From NCBI GenBank assembly GCA_022360055.1, contig JAKSDO010000209.1, positions 1 through 64,000 of the forward strand: a stretch of 64,000 bases of DNA, in the 5' to 3' direction. The stretch's first letter is position 1; each line of letters opens with the position of its first letter. A program made the position numbers and the translations under genes. Source of the DNA: Cytophagales bacterium (GTDB taxonomy: Bacteria; Bacteroidota; Bacteroidia; Cytophagales; Cyclobacteriaceae). Under the pieces are notes generated by a model, which worked only from the letters and a program-made list of their open reading frames with translations, ran no database searches and was not told the origin of the DNA. This document shows, piece by piece, positions 52,197 through 62,150 of this stretch.

Positions 52197-53510
52197 ATGG
52201 CCGAAGCGGTAATAATGCCCCGTCAGGGGCAATCTGTTGAGAGTTGCATTTTTTCGGAATGGTTCGTGAAAAAAGGAGATAAAGTAAGCAAGGGAGATTT
52301 GCTTTTCGCCTATGAAACAGATAAAGCAGCCTTTGAGCAGGAAGCTCCTGCAGACGGGATCCTGCTGGCTACTTTTGCCGAGGAAGGAGACGAAATTCCG
52401 GTATTGAATGTGGTTGCGGTAATTGGAGAAGAGGGGGAATCGATCGATGCGTTTATCCCTTCCGGAGAAAAGGCGCCGGCAGTCGAAGAAATTGTGAAAG
52501 ATGCTCCGGCTGAGGAAGTCAACGAAGAAACGGCCTTAGCTGTGTCGAAGGTTTTACCAGGGGATAAAACTGGTATTTCCCCGAGAGCAAGGAATCTGGC
52601 TGTCGCCGAAAGAATGGCCACGGATCAGATTGTTGGAACAGGACCGGAGGGAAGAATCATTGAACGCGATATTCGGTCGGCTTTGCAATCCCAACCCAAA
52701 GCTACTCCGCTTGCAAAAGCGATCGCATCCCATGAAAAAATAAGCCTTCCGTCGAAGGGTTCCGGAGAGCAGGGTAAAATTATGGCCAGAGATGTGAAGC
52801 AAATGCCGTCTGTCACCCTTTCGGAAGATTACACCGATAAGAAGATTTCCAATATCCGAAAAATCATCTCCGATAATATGTACGAATCGCTGGCAAATAC
52901 AGCTCAGCTTACGTTACATTCAAGCGCAGATGCCCGGAATATTATGGCGGCCAGAAAAGCTGTCAAAGCAAAAATGGCTGATGGTTATGCATACAATATC
53001 ACCATTAATGATATGGTGAGCTATGCTGCCGTTCAGGCATTGATGAAAAATCCCGAAATAAATATTCATTTTATGGGTGACAGTATTCGGTCATTCAGCA
53101 ATGTTCATCTCGGATTTGCCGTAGATGCTCCTCGCGGGTTGATGGTGCCAACGGTTCAACATGCAAATCACCTGACGATTGAAGGGATTTCGGCAAAGAT
53201 GAAAGAATTGGCTGAGGCGTGCCAGAAAGGGAACATCAATCCGGAGGCCTTGCAAGGGGCAACCTTTACCCTGACAAATCTCGGTGGATTTGGAATTGAA
53301 ATGTTTACACCGGTGTTGAATCCTCCACAGGCCGGAATTTTGGGAATTAATACGATCACGCAGCAACCGGCAATACTTGATGACGGCACATTCGGATTCA
53401 TTCCTAAAATTGGTTTGAGTCTGACCTTTGATCACCGGGCATTGGACGGGGCTCCGGCTGCAAGGTTTTTGCAGTCAGTCGTTCAGGAAATTAAAGCGTT
53501 TGAATTGTAG
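52197..53510 (+). CDS. 2-oxo acid dehydrogenase acyltransferase (E2)
   Basis: This 437-residue E2 carries an acyl group from E1 to CoA on a lipoyl arm. Domains: lipoyl (1-80, lipoyl Lys43 in YETDKAAFE), a flexible acidic/Ala linker, a peripheral-subunit-binding domain (126-162, ISPRARNLAVAERM ... GTGPEGRIIERDI) and what looks like a second one (170-201, TPLAKAIASHEKI ... GSGEQGKIMARDV). The catalytic domain (about 212-437) has HRALDG with His413 and Asp417. E1 follows 204 bases later; no E3 gene is present. The substrate (pyruvate, branched-chain oxo acid or acetoin) is not set by the sequence. First gene under the GntR palindrome. Confidence 0.9.
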   Translation: MAEAVIMPRQGQSVESCIFSEWFVKKGDKVSKGDLLFAYETDKAAFEQEAPADGILLATFAEEGDEIPVLNVVAVIGEEGESIDAFIPSGEKAPAVEEIVKDAPAEEVNEETALAVSKVLPGDKTGISPRARNLAVAERMATDQIVGTGPEGRIIERDIRSALQSQPKATPLAKAIASHEKISLPSKGSGEQGKIMARDVKQMPSVTLSEDYTDKKISNIRKIISDNMYESLANTAQLTLHSSADARNIMAARKAVKAKMADGYAYNITINDMVSYAAVQALMKNPEINIHFMGDSIRSFSNVHLGFAVDAPRGLMVPTVQHANHLTIEGISAKMKELAEACQKGNINPEALQGATFTLTNLGGFGIEMFTPVLNPPQAGILGINTITQQPAILDDGTFGFIPKIGLSLTFDHRALDGAPAARFLQSVVQEIKAFEL

Positions 53511-53714
53511 TGAAAGCCGGAAGGAGGGAGACCGAAGTCAGGAGTGCGATAACCGGTTTGCGCAAGGTTGTGAACAGAAAATATAGTGAAGATAAAAATT
53601 TGAAGAGCGAAACGATTCGTCATTAAACATAATGGATCAATTGCATTAAAAGATCGTCCAGAGTAAAAATTTAAATAGAAAAAAGACTAAGGTCTTCCGA
53701 TAAAACAAAGACAT

Positions 53715-56180
53715 ATGCCAAAAGTAGAATTTATAGATCCTAAGATTGAAAGGCAATCGAGTGAGATCAAGCTGGATCCGATACCAGTAAATCAATACAG
53801 TAAGTCGATAGAAGATGAAAAAATCAATTTCTCAAAAGATGAATTTTTGAAGATTTATCGAGACATGGTGATTATTCGCGAGTTCGAGACCATGCTCAAT
53901 GAAATCAAAGTGAATGGCGAGTACCGCACCATTCCGTACAATCATCCGGGACCGGCACACCTCTCCATCGGACAGGAAGCATCGGCGGTGGGAATGGCTT
54001 ACTTATTGGATGAGAACGATTACATTTTCGGTTCACATCGAAGCCACGGGGAGATTCTGGCGAAGGGGCTCTCTGTAATCAGCAAATGGGACGATCACCA
54101 GCTTATGGACATTATGAAGAGCTATTGGGACGGAGCGACGTTGAAGCCCGTTGAAAAGGATCATGGAGGCACGGTCAACGATCTTGCGATTGATTTTCTG
54201 CTCTATGGGACTCTGGCAGAGATTTTTGCCCGGGAAAATGGGTTTAATAAGGGGCTGGGGGGGTCAATGCACGCCTTCTTTACACCGTTTGGTGTTTATC
54301 CGAACAACGCTATTGTCGGAGGGTCTGGTGATATTGCCGTTGGTGGCGCCCTCTATAAAAAAGTCAACCAAAAACCCGGCATAGTTATAGCTAATATCGG
54401 TGATGCATCCATGGGCTGCGGACCAGTATGGGAAGGTATGGTATTCTCCTCGATGGATCAATTCCGGATGCTTTGGGAAGGGGAATACCAGGGAGGTCTT
54501 CCGATCATCTTCAATTTTATGAACAACCAATATGGTATGGGTGGCCAGACCAGAGGAGAGACGATGGGCTATGACACGTTGGCCAGGGTAGGGGCAGCTT
54601 TCGCTCCATATCAAATGCATGCCGAGCGAATTGACGGGTACAATCCATTGGCAGTAATTGATGCTTATCGACGGAAAATTGACATTCTTAAAGAGAAAAA
54701 AGGTCCTGTTTTATTAGACACATTGACCTATCGTTTTAGCGGTCACTCGCCTTCGGATGCGTCTTCTTACCGGACAAAAGAAGAGATCGAAGCGTGGCAG
54801 AATGTAGATAGCATTATTGACTACGGAAAATCATTGGTCCAGGGGGGCGTTTGCGCTCAATCCGACCTGGATGAGATAAAATCTGCGGTAGTCGGTAAAG
54901 TCGAGAAGGCCCTGAAACTGGCTTCCAATGACGAGATCTCCCCCAGAATGGATCTTATTGCTAATCCGGGAGCTATTGAGGATGTGATGTTCACAAATGG
55001 TTCGGTAGATCGATTCGATGACCGCATACCGGAAGTCAACATGCTTATGGAAGAGAACCTGAGAGTTCAGCAGATTGCTAAGAAGGAGCGGTTTGGATAC
55101 AAGGATGGCAAGGAAGTTTCAAAGATGAAATCCTATCATTTGCGGGACGGCCTGTTTGAGGCGATCATCGACCGGTTTTACAAAGATCCCACTTGTATTG
55201 CCTACGGGGAGGAAAACCGGGATTGGGGTGGAGCATTTGCCGTTTATCGCGGATTAACGGAAGCCCTGCCTTATCATCGATTGTTCAATTCTCCGATTTC
55301 GGAAGGTGCAATTGTCGGTACGGCAATCGGTTATGCGATGTGCGGGGGACGCGTTATTCCCGAGATCATGTATTGCGACTTCCTGGGCAGATCCGGTGAT
55401 GAAGTGTTTAACCAACTTCCGAAATGGCAGGCCATGAGTGGCGGATTGCTGAAGATGCCCGTTGTGATGCGCGTATCGGTAGGATCAAAATATGGGGCTC
55501 AGCATTCGCAGGATTGGTCTTCGCTTGTAGCCCACATTCCGGGGATTAAAGTGATTTTTCCAACCACGCCGTATGACGCCAAAGGATTGTTAAACGCTGC
55601 CTTACAGGGCACCGACCCGGTCGTGGTATTCGAAAGTCAGCGCATCTATGATAAAGCAGAGCTTTTTCATGAAGGAGGAGTGCCCGAGGGATATTACGAA
55701 ATTGAGATTGGCGAACCGGATGTGAAGAAAGAGGGCAAAGACATTACCATTTTGACTATTGGATCCACACTGTATACCGCTGTTGATGCCGCAAAAGTAC
55801 TGGAAGAGAAATACGGATTGTCGGCCGAAGTCATAGATGCGAGAAGTATCGTGCCGTTTAATTATGAAAAGGTTATAGCGTCTGTGAAAAAGACAGGAAG
55901 GATTGTTTTGGCCAGTGATGCTTGTGAGCGTGGATCGGTGTTGAATGAAATGGCTCAGACAATTTCGGAAACTGCATTTGATTATTTGGACGCCCCTCCT
56001 GTTGTGGTAGGTTCCAGAAACTGGATTACTCCTGCGTACGAATTGGAGGATTATTTCTTTCCGCAGAAAGAATGGATCATTGATGCGATCCATACAAAAA
56101 TTCTGCCTTTGGATGATCATACACCAATGAATGATTTTTCAACGACCGAACAATTACGAAGAAGCAAGCTTGGAGTCTAA
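53715..56180 (+). CDS. Fused E1 alpha-beta thiamine-diphosphate-dependent dehydrogenase
   Basis: This 821-residue protein joins both E1 chains. The alpha part (to about 430) has [16 protein letters not shown], the thiamine-diphosphate motif [13 protein letters not shown] ... [11 protein letters not shown] and [15 protein letters not shown]. The beta part (about 475-821) has [56 protein letters not shown] and [12 protein letters not shown]. It decarboxylates a 2-oxo acid (or cleaves acetoin) and loads the lipoyl group of E2. Its context among sugar-phosphate genes is unusual. Its start shares the leader AAAGACATATG with E2. The stop overlaps the next gene. Confidence 0.9.
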   Translation: MPKVEFIDPKIERQSSEIKLDPIPVNQYSKSIEDEKINFSKDEFLKIYRDMVIIREFETMLNEIKVNGEYRTIPYNHPGPAHLSIGQEASAVGMAYLLDENDYIFGSHRSHGEILAKGLSVISKWDDHQLMDIMKSYWDGATLKPVEKDHGGTVNDLAIDFLLYGTLAEIFARENGFNKGLGGSMHAFFTPFGVYPNNAIVGGSGDIAVGGALYKKVNQKPGIVIANIGDASMGCGPVWEGMVFSSMDQFRMLWEGEYQGGLPIIFNFMNNQYGMGGQTRGETMGYDTLARVGAAFAPYQMHAERIDGYNPLAVIDAYRRKIDILKEKKGPVLLDTLTYRFSGHSPSDASSYRTKEEIEAWQNVDSIIDYGKSLVQGGVCAQSDLDEIKSAVVGKVEKALKLASNDEISPRMDLIANPGAIEDVMFTNGSVDRFDDRIPEVNMLMEENLRVQQIAKKERFGYKDGKEVSKMKSYHLRDGLFEAIIDRFYKDPTCIAYGEENRDWGGAFAVYRGLTEALPYHRLFNSPISEGAIVGTAIGYAMCGGRVIPEIMYCDFLGRSGDEVFNQLPKWQAMSGGLLKMPVVMRVSVGSKYGAQHSQDWSSLVAHIPGIKVIFPTTPYDAKGLLNAALQGTDPVVVFESQRIYDKAELFHEGGVPEGYYEIEIGEPDVKKEGKDITILTIGSTLYTAVDAAKVLEEKYGLSAEVIDARSIVPFNYEKVIASVKKTGRIVLASDACERGSVLNEMAQTISETAFDYLDAPPVVVGSRNWITPAYELEDYFFPQKEWIIDAIHTKILPLDDHTPMNDFSTTEQLRRSKLGV

Positions 56181-57354
56181 AAAACTTGTTCTTTTTGGCG
56201 CGGGTAAAATTGGCAGGTCTTTTATCGGTCAGTTGTTTAGTTGTTCGGGCTATGAGGTCGTTTTTATTGATATCGATAAAAAAGTCATTGCTGCCCTGAA
56301 CGAAAAGAGGAAGTACCGGGTGATCCTTAAAAGCGATGAGGGAAACCGGGAGATTTTGGTGGAAAATGTGCGTGGAATACACGGCTCCAAAGCAGAGGAG
56401 ATTGCCAGCGAGATCGCCACTGCGGACATCATGGCCATTTCAGTTGGTCGCAAAGCCATACCTTCCATCGCCCCCGGGATAGCGAGAGGAATTGAATTGA
56501 GGTCTGAGCTCAATCCGGATTTTCCGTTGGATATCATTCTTGCCGAAAACCTTCGGGATGCTCCCAAGGTAGTAGGTCGGGAGTTGGACAAAAACCTTTT
56601 AAGAACCGTTGATCGGGAGCAATACCTTGGATTAATTGAAACCAGTATCGGGAAGATGGTACCGATAATGCCAAAAGAGGATACGGATAAGGATCCCTTA
56701 TTGGTATATGCGGAACCCTATAATTCCCTGATTCTGGACCGAAAGGGATTTAAAAATCCGATACCGGAAGTGACCGGATTATCTCCAAAAATGAATATGC
56801 GGGCATGGGCAGACCGGAAATTGTTTATTCATAATCTCGGGCATGCGGCCGCGGCTTATTATGGATTTAGGAAATATCCTGAGTTGGTTTATCTTTACGA
56901 CCTCATGGCAAAAAGCGATGTGTATCGAATCGCCGGATCGACCATGAGGCAGGCTGCAGATATTTTAATGAGGCATTATCCCGAAGAATTTACAAAAGAC
57001 CACTTGGAAGGTCACATCGAGGACCTCCTGCGCCGATTTAGCAATAAAGCTTTGGGCGACACAGTGTATCGGGTGGGGGCCGACCTGTACAGGAAACTTG
57101 GACCGGAAGATCGCATGATCGGTGTATTGAAGTTGGCATTAAAATACGGGTTGCCCTATGATCGAATATTGCATATCATCGTCTGTGCGATCGACTTTAA
57201 AGCCGTGAATGAACAAGGGATCCGAAGTGACAGCGACAACAAGTTTAGCGCCGAAGCGGAGTTGGGGATATCTCATATTCTGGAATCTGTCTGCAAGATC
57301 GATCGTATGAGATATCCTCAAATTCATGATGAGGCCGATAAAATCGTGATTTAA
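56170..57354 (+). CDS. Mannitol-1-phosphate 5-dehydrogenase-like polyol-phosphate dehydrogenase
   Basis: This roughly 394-residue enzyme of the long-chain mannitol dehydrogenase family most resembles MtlD, which turns mannitol 1-phosphate into fructose 6-phosphate with NAD+. It has [19 protein letters not shown] for nucleotide binding, ILAENLRDA, and the catalytic region [20 protein letters not shown] (Lys, Asn, His). Starts: TTG 56170 overlaps the E1 stop by 11 bases and puts the Rossmann strand at the N terminus; ATG 56131 would add 13 residues and overlap by 50. I prefer the TTG. The true substrate could be another hexitol phosphate. Confidence 0.85.
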   Translation: MESKKLVLFGAGKIGRSFIGQLFSCSGYEVVFIDIDKKVIAALNEKRKYRVILKSDEGNREILVENVRGIHGSKAEEIASEIATADIMAISVGRKAIPSIAPGIARGIELRSELNPDFPLDIILAENLRDAPKVVGRELDKNLLRTVDREQYLGLIETSIGKMVPIMPKEDTDKDPLLVYAEPYNSLILDRKGFKNPIPEVTGLSPKMNMRAWADRKLFIHNLGHAAAAYYGFRKYPELVYLYDLMAKSDVYRIAGSTMRQAADILMRHYPEEFTKDHLEGHIEDLLRRFSNKALGDTVYRVGADLYRKLGPEDRMIGVLKLALKYGLPYDRILHIIVCAIDFKAVNEQGIRSDSDNKFSAEAELGISHILESVCKIDRMRYPQIHDEADKIVI

Positions 57355-57367
57355 TAGAATTGTAAAT

Positions 57368-58591
57368 ATGAATTTCCTAACATCTTTTCCAGATAAGAAA
57401 ACATTGCTAAACAATGCAGACCGAAAGGTATTTGACCTGAACGGGCATATCCATACTCCATTTTCTTTCAGCGCCTTTGACAGTATATTGCATATTTTCA
57501 AAATGGCCAACCAAGAGCGTATTAAGGCCGTTGGCATCAATGATTTTATTGTTACCGATGGGCATAAGGCATTTCATGACGGAGCGGTTGCTTCAAAAGT
57601 TTTTCCGCTATTCAATATAGAATTTATGGGGTTGCTAAAAGAAGAACAAACGGCCGGTACGAGAGTGAATGATCCGAACAATCCGGGGAGAACCTATTTT
57701 AGTGGAAAAGGACTGGACTTTCCATCGAACCCGGATCGGGAGACCCGGGAGCTTCTGGAAAGTGTAAAGGAAGAAAGCAATAGACAGACGGCTCAAATGA
57801 TCGCCCGGCTGAATGATTTTCTTATGGAAATCAATATGCCGTTTGGTATGACCTTCGATGAAGTGAAGTCGAAATATGCCGAAGATTTGGTAAGAGAAAG
57901 ACATATTGCCAAAGCGATTAGAAGTAAAGTTTTTGAAGCTGTTCCCAATAAAAAAGAACGGGAAGAATTATTTACAAGAATATTTTCCGGTCAGCGAGTT
58001 GTGTCGCAACTGGACGATATCAATGCACTGGAGAACGAAATTCGGGGACGGGTATTGAAATCCGGTGGCCCGGCCTATGTCCCGGAGGATGATGGCGCCT
58101 TTTTGGAAATAGATAAGGTGATGGATGTCATTGTTAAGATGGGTGGAATTCCCTGCTATCCGGTTTTATTGGATGATAAAAACGGCAGTTTCACCGAATA
58201 TGAAGCTGATTTTGTGCAGCTCAGGAAATCCCTGGAATCCATGGGGATCTTTTGTATCGAATTGATTCCGGGCAGAAATGATCTTCGCGTTTTGAAGAAG
58301 TTTGTCGAAGTTTTTCACGGGAAGGATTTTGTAATCACTTTCGGGACAGAGCACAACACCCCGCAATTGGTCCCATTAAAAGTTGATACGCGGGGAAACA
58401 TTGATTTGGATGACGATCTGAAAGAAGTTTCTTATCTCGGGGCATGTGTAATAGCCGCTCATCAATACCTGAAGGCAAAAGGAGAAGAAGGCTTTATCAA
58501 TGAGCATGGCGAGGCAAAGCGCGATCAGATTGAAGATTTCAGAACTTTGGGAGCGGCGGTTTTCAATTATTATTTTTCAAACAGACTATGA
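57368..58591 (+). CDS. PHP-domain metal-dependent hydrolase-like protein
   Basis: This 407-residue cytoplasmic protein has the PHP metal motif HxH in LNGHIHTPFSFSAFDSIL (His27, His29), GINDFIVTDGH (Asp59, His66) and FGTEHNTPQLVP near the C terminus. PHP proteins are phosphatases or phosphoesterases (histidinol phosphatase, polymerase domains, others). In this sugar-phosphate cluster a phosphatase role is plausible (inference). A long middle insert (about 95-240) is not part of the standard domain. It lies 13 bases after the MtlD-like gene and overlaps the aldolase gene by four bases (ATGA), so it is tightly coupled to both. Confidence 0.8.
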   Translation: MNFLTSFPDKKTLLNNADRKVFDLNGHIHTPFSFSAFDSILHIFKMANQERIKAVGINDFIVTDGHKAFHDGAVASKVFPLFNIEFMGLLKEEQTAGTRVNDPNNPGRTYFSGKGLDFPSNPDRETRELLESVKEESNRQTAQMIARLNDFLMEINMPFGMTFDEVKSKYAEDLVRERHIAKAIRSKVFEAVPNKKEREELFTRIFSGQRVVSQLDDINALENEIRGRVLKSGGPAYVPEDDGAFLEIDKVMDVIVKMGGIPCYPVLLDDKNGSFTEYEADFVQLRKSLESMGIFCIELIPGRNDLRVLKKFVEVFHGKDFVITFGTEHNTPQLVPLKVDTRGNIDLDDDLKEVSYLGACVIAAHQYLKAKGEEGFINEHGEAKRDQIEDFRTLGAAVFNYYFSNRL

Positions 58592-60561
58592 AAGAGGCAT
58601 TAAACCAGCTTATAGAAATATCCCGGCATTATGGGAACGATAAGGATTTTACCATTGCCAGCGGAGGGAATACATCCGTCAAAAATGATGAAATAATGTA
58701 TGTGAAAGCCAGCGGTTTTGAGTTGGGGAAAATAGGGGAAGAAGGTTATGTGGCCCTGGACCGCAAAATACTTGAAGATTTAAAAACAAAGACATACAGC
58801 AGCAAGACGGATGAGCGCGAGGCGCAGGTTAAATCCGATTTGTTAAGGAGCAGACGTTACCCGGAACAAAATCGCCGTCCGTCCGTGGAAGCTTCGGTTC
58901 ATCATGCCATCAGGTATAAGTTTGTCGTCCACATGCACCCTACCTTGGTGAATGCAGTTATCTGTTCCAAAAACGCCCGGGAAACCATTGAAGAATTATT
59001 CGGTGAAGCGCAGGTTTTTATTCCGTACATCACACCGGGATATGTGCTGTATAAAGAAATCGAAAACCAAAACAACAAATACTTTGAAGCGCATGGTAGA
59101 TATCCACAGGTGTTCTTCTTACAGAATCATGGTGTGTTTGTCGGCGCAGAGACCCTTGATGAAGTAAAGGAAAAGTATGACTGGATCGTCGGCGCCATAA
59201 AGGAGAAGATAACGAATGTCCTCGAAGTAGAAGATCTCGAGATCCATGAAAATTTCATGGAGATCGTGCCCGCCATACGGGCGGCACTTTCCGTGAATAA
59301 ATTGAAGTTGGCAAGGGTCAGGTGCAATACGCTTATCGATTCGTTTTTAAAAAGCGATGAAAAATTGCGGTATTTAAGCCGTCCCTTCACCCCGGATGGC
59401 ATTGTTTTTTGCGGCTGTAAACCTTTGATCGTGGAAGAGGGAGATGGTGTTAAGGAAACATTGGAAAATTTTACAAGCGGATTGTCCGAATATCGCACAC
59501 GATTGGGATATGATCCGAAAATAATCATGGTCAGGGGATTGGGCGTGATCGCTCCGGGAGATAATATCAATGCTGCCGATGTAGCCATTGATGTTTTTGA
59601 AGACGTGCTTAAAATTGTACATTATTCACGGAACTTCGGCGGACCAAGTCCCATGAATCCGGAAGATGTGAAGTTTATCGAAGAATGGGAAGTAGAGGCC
59701 TACAGAAAAGGTCTGATCGATAAAGGTGGCGTCTCTGCAGCCATTGAAAATAAGATTGCCGTCGTGACCGGTGGCGCAATGGGATTTGGCAAAGGAATTG
59801 TGGGGGGATTGCTCAATCAGGGGGCTTATGTACAGGTGATAGACCTTAACGAAGAGGTCGGGAAACAGACAATTAGCGAATTTGAGCAGCAGGGTTATCT
59901 TGGGAAGGTGATTTTCACCAGAGCAAATATAACTGATAGCAGCGAGCTGGAACATGCCGCGAAACAAGTAGTGCGCGCTTTTGGCGGAATTGATTTGCTG
60001 ATGTCAAACGCCGGTGTTCTGAAAGCCGGCCCGCTGCACGAGTTGTCCGAGCAGGATTTTGATCTGGTGACCAATGTCAATTATAAAGGCTTTTACCTGT
60101 GTACGAAAAGTTTCATGAATCCCATGAAGATCCAGCACGAATTTAATCCTGATTTGTTTATGGATATCATTCAGATCAACAGTAAATCCGGCCTGGAAGG
60201 CAGTAATAGAAATTTTGCATATGCCGGGGGAAAATTCGGAGGAATAGGCCTGACCCAATCATTTGCCTTGGAGCTTGTTCCCTGGAATATCAAAGTCAAT
60301 GCCGTTTGTCCCGGAAATTTCTTTGAAGGGCCGCTTTGGGCAGATCCCGAAAAAGGATTGTTTGCCCAATACCTGAAGGCAGGGAAAGTGCCCGGAGCTA
60401 AAACAGTCGAAGATGTGAAAGCTTTTTACGAGCGTAAGGTGCCGATGAATCGAGGTTGTCAACCGGAAGATGTTATGAAGGCCATTACCTATATTATCGA
60501 TCAGAAATATGAAACCGGGCAGGCCGTCCCCGTAACAGGCGGTCAGGTGATGCTGAACTAG
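58588..60561 (+). CDS. Class II aldolase fused to a sorbitol-6-phosphate-dehydrogenase-like SDR
   Basis: This 657-residue protein has two parts. The front (1-370) is a class II aldolase/adducin domain: SGGNTSVK (phosphate site, 25-32), Glu101, and zinc ligands His115/His117 in VHMHPTL and His181 in QNHGVFV. The back (about 388-657) is a short-chain dehydrogenase with VTGGAMGFGKG, IIQINSKSG, Tyr545/Lys549 in YAGGKFGG, VPMNRGC and VTGGQVML. The last set closely recalls SrlD/SorD sorbitol-6-phosphate 2-dehydrogenases. Related fusions exist for rhamnulose phosphate. Here the neighbours (SorE-like, MtlD-like) favour hexitol or ketose phosphates (inference). Confidence 0.88.
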   Translation: MKEALNQLIEISRHYGNDKDFTIASGGNTSVKNDEIMYVKASGFELGKIGEEGYVALDRKILEDLKTKTYSSKTDEREAQVKSDLLRSRRYPEQNRRPSVEASVHHAIRYKFVVHMHPTLVNAVICSKNARETIEELFGEAQVFIPYITPGYVLYKEIENQNNKYFEAHGRYPQVFFLQNHGVFVGAETLDEVKEKYDWIVGAIKEKITNVLEVEDLEIHENFMEIVPAIRAALSVNKLKLARVRCNTLIDSFLKSDEKLRYLSRPFTPDGIVFCGCKPLIVEEGDGVKETLENFTSGLSEYRTRLGYDPKIIMVRGLGVIAPGDNINAADVAIDVFEDVLKIVHYSRNFGGPSPMNPEDVKFIEEWEVEAYRKGLIDKGGVSAAIENKIAVVTGGAMGFGKGIVGGLLNQGAYVQVIDLNEEVGKQTISEFEQQGYLGKVIFTRANITDSSELEHAAKQVVRAFGGIDLLMSNAGVLKAGPLHELSEQDFDLVTNVNYKGFYLCTKSFMNPMKIQHEFNPDLFMDIIQINSKSGLEGSNRNFAYAGGKFGGIGLTQSFALELVPWNIKVNAVCPGNFFEGPLWADPEKGLFAQYLKAGKVPGAKTVEDVKAFYERKVPMNRGCQPEDVMKAITYIIDQKYETGQAVPVTGGQVMLN

Positions 60562-60592
60562 GTGCCGGTATCAATCCCTCGGGCCCGGCACC
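60561..60592. terminator. GC-rich hairpin after the aldolase-SDR gene
   Basis: GGTGCCGG pairs with CCGGCACC across a 16-base loop, starting at the last base of the stop codon. No T-run follows, so it may stabilise the upstream mRNA end or weaken read-through rather than act as a full terminator. It precedes the repeat module at 60611. Confidence 0.45.
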
Positions 60593-60610
60593 CGGGCCTA
60601 GAAATGAAAT

Positions 60611-60697
60611 ATGAAACCGGTAGGACCGGAGCAAATTCAGGACACACGAGCATGATTGTATTGCTCTGTGTGTCAGCAATCTAAAAAATATAAACGG
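60611..60697 (+). repeat. Single ~87-nt hairpin module directly before the sorE-like start (locus 3 of 3)
   Basis: The unit begins ATGAAACCGG and has the perfect hairpin CCGGT-AGG-ACCGG (60617-60629), GAGCAA- and ATTGCTC-type segments, TGTCAGCAA and an A-rich end, AAAAATATAAACGG. The very next bases are the ATG of the sorE-like gene (60698). Compared with the other loci it has a two-base deletion in the middle, so any peptide frame is broken while the hairpin is kept. Confidence 0.9.
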
Positions 60698-61972
60698 ATG
60701 AAAACAAAAGCGATACGATTACACGGAAAGGACGATTTGAGACTGGAAGAATTTGATCTTCCCGCAATGAAAGAAGATGAGATACTGGCAAAGGTCGTGA
60801 GCGACAGTTTGTGTATGTCGTCCTACAAAGCTGCAAAGCAAGGGGCAGATCACAAGCGGGTGCCCGACGATGTCGAACAGAGACCGGTTATGATCGGTCA
60901 TGAATTTGCCGGTGAGATTATAGCCGTAGGGAAAAAATGGCAGGATAGATTTACACCGGGCAAAAAATTCAGTATTCAGCCCGCCTTGAATTATAAAGGC
61001 AGCCTGGATGCCCCCGGGTATTCATATCATTATATTGGCGGAGATGCCACCTACATCATAATCCCCAACGAAGTTATGGAGATGAACTGCCTGTTGGAAT
61101 ACGACGGTGAAGGCTATTTCCCGGCTTCATTGAGCGAGCCGTACTCTTGTGTAGCCGGCACATTTCATGCGCACTATCATACCAAATATGGTTCCTATGT
61201 ACATCACATGGGAATAGTCGAAGGTGGAAATATGGCGATTCTTGCCGGCGCCGGCCCGATGGGATTGGCGGCAATTGACTATATCATACATTGTGACCGT
61301 AAACCAAAATTATTAGTTGTGACGGATATCAGTGATGACCGGTTGAATCGGGCGGAAGCCTTATTGGGAAAAGCAGAGGCGGCCAGGAATGGTGTTGAAA
61401 TAAAATATGTGAATACGACAAAAGTTGGTGATCCCGTTGCGGAATTGAGATCATACACACATGACAAAGGATATGACGACGTATTGGTGTTTGCCCCGGT
61501 CAGGCAGGTCATCGAACAAGGAGATGCTATTTTGGGCCATGACGGCTGCCTGAATTTCTTTGCGGGACCTTCCGATCCTAACTTCACTGCGGAATTCAAT
61601 TTTTATAACGCCCATTATCAATTTACACATATTGTCGGAACAAGTGGCGGGAATACCAATGATATGGTGGAATCGCTCAAAATGATGTCTCAGGATTTGA
61701 TAAATCCTGCCTTGCTGGTGACGCATATAGGCGGTTTGAATTCCGTTCCGGAGGCTACCTTGAATTTGCCGAATATTCCCGGAGGGAAAAAGTTGATTTA
61801 TACGCATCTCAATTTCGACCTGGTCGCGATTGATGATTTTGCCCAAAAAAGTGCCGAAAATTCATTGTTTGGGGAATTGGATAGAATTTGCAAAAAGCAT
61901 GGGGGGCTGTGGTCCGTGGAAGCTGAGACGTACTTGCTGGAAAATGCCGAGAAACACGGGATGATGCTGTAG
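60698..61972 (+). CDS. SorE-like L-sorbose-1-phosphate reductase / zinc alcohol dehydrogenase
   Basis: This 424-residue medium-chain dehydrogenase closely follows the SorE pattern: RLHGKDDLRLEEFDLP, SDSLCMSSYKAAKQGADHKRVPDD, MIGHEFAGEI, GYSYHYIGGDATYIIIPNEVM, LAGAGPMGLAAIDY, CLNFFAGPSDP and HIVGTSGGNTNDM. Zinc ligands are Cys39, His68 and Glu69; the structural-zinc cysteines are absent as in SorE. SorE reduces L-sorbose 1-phosphate to D-glucitol 6-phosphate, the substrate of the SDR domain encoded just upstream. The substrate could be another ketose phosphate. A repeat module forms its whole visible leader. Confidence 0.88.
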   Translation: MKTKAIRLHGKDDLRLEEFDLPAMKEDEILAKVVSDSLCMSSYKAAKQGADHKRVPDDVEQRPVMIGHEFAGEIIAVGKKWQDRFTPGKKFSIQPALNYKGSLDAPGYSYHYIGGDATYIIIPNEVMEMNCLLEYDGEGYFPASLSEPYSCVAGTFHAHYHTKYGSYVHHMGIVEGGNMAILAGAGPMGLAAIDYIIHCDRKPKLLVVTDISDDRLNRAEALLGKAEAARNGVEIKYVNTTKVGDPVAELRSYTHDKGYDDVLVFAPVRQVIEQGDAILGHDGCLNFFAGPSDPNFTAEFNFYNAHYQFTHIVGTSGGNTNDMVESLKMMSQDLINPALLVTHIGGLNSVPEATLNLPNIPGGKKLIYTHLNFDLVAIDDFAQKSAENSLFGELDRICKKHGGLWSVEAETYLLENAEKHGMML

Positions 61973-62017
61973 ATTTTTGTTATTTTACTTGAAGTTTCCT
62001 TTATTGGCTAACCTGTT

Positions 62018-62137
62018 ATGATGAAAACAATTTATGTCGATACTTCCGTAAGTGGTGCGTATTTCCGGCAAAAAAAGGCAGGTTTAAGTTGTTCACGAGG
62101 TTTGTTGTTGAAAGTTATAAAAGGATCAATTTTTTAA
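62018..62137 (+). pseudogene. PIN-domain toxin remnant
   Basis: A 39-residue product begins MMKTIYVDTSVSGAYFRQKK, which is the usual opening of a PIN-domain nuclease (the IYVDTSV strand with the first catalytic Asp). After Phe16 the sequence loses likeness to the family and ends early. It is probably the leftover of a VapC-like toxin gene. No antitoxin gene is seen upstream. Confidence 0.5.
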
Positions 62138-62150
62138 TCTTCATCGCATT

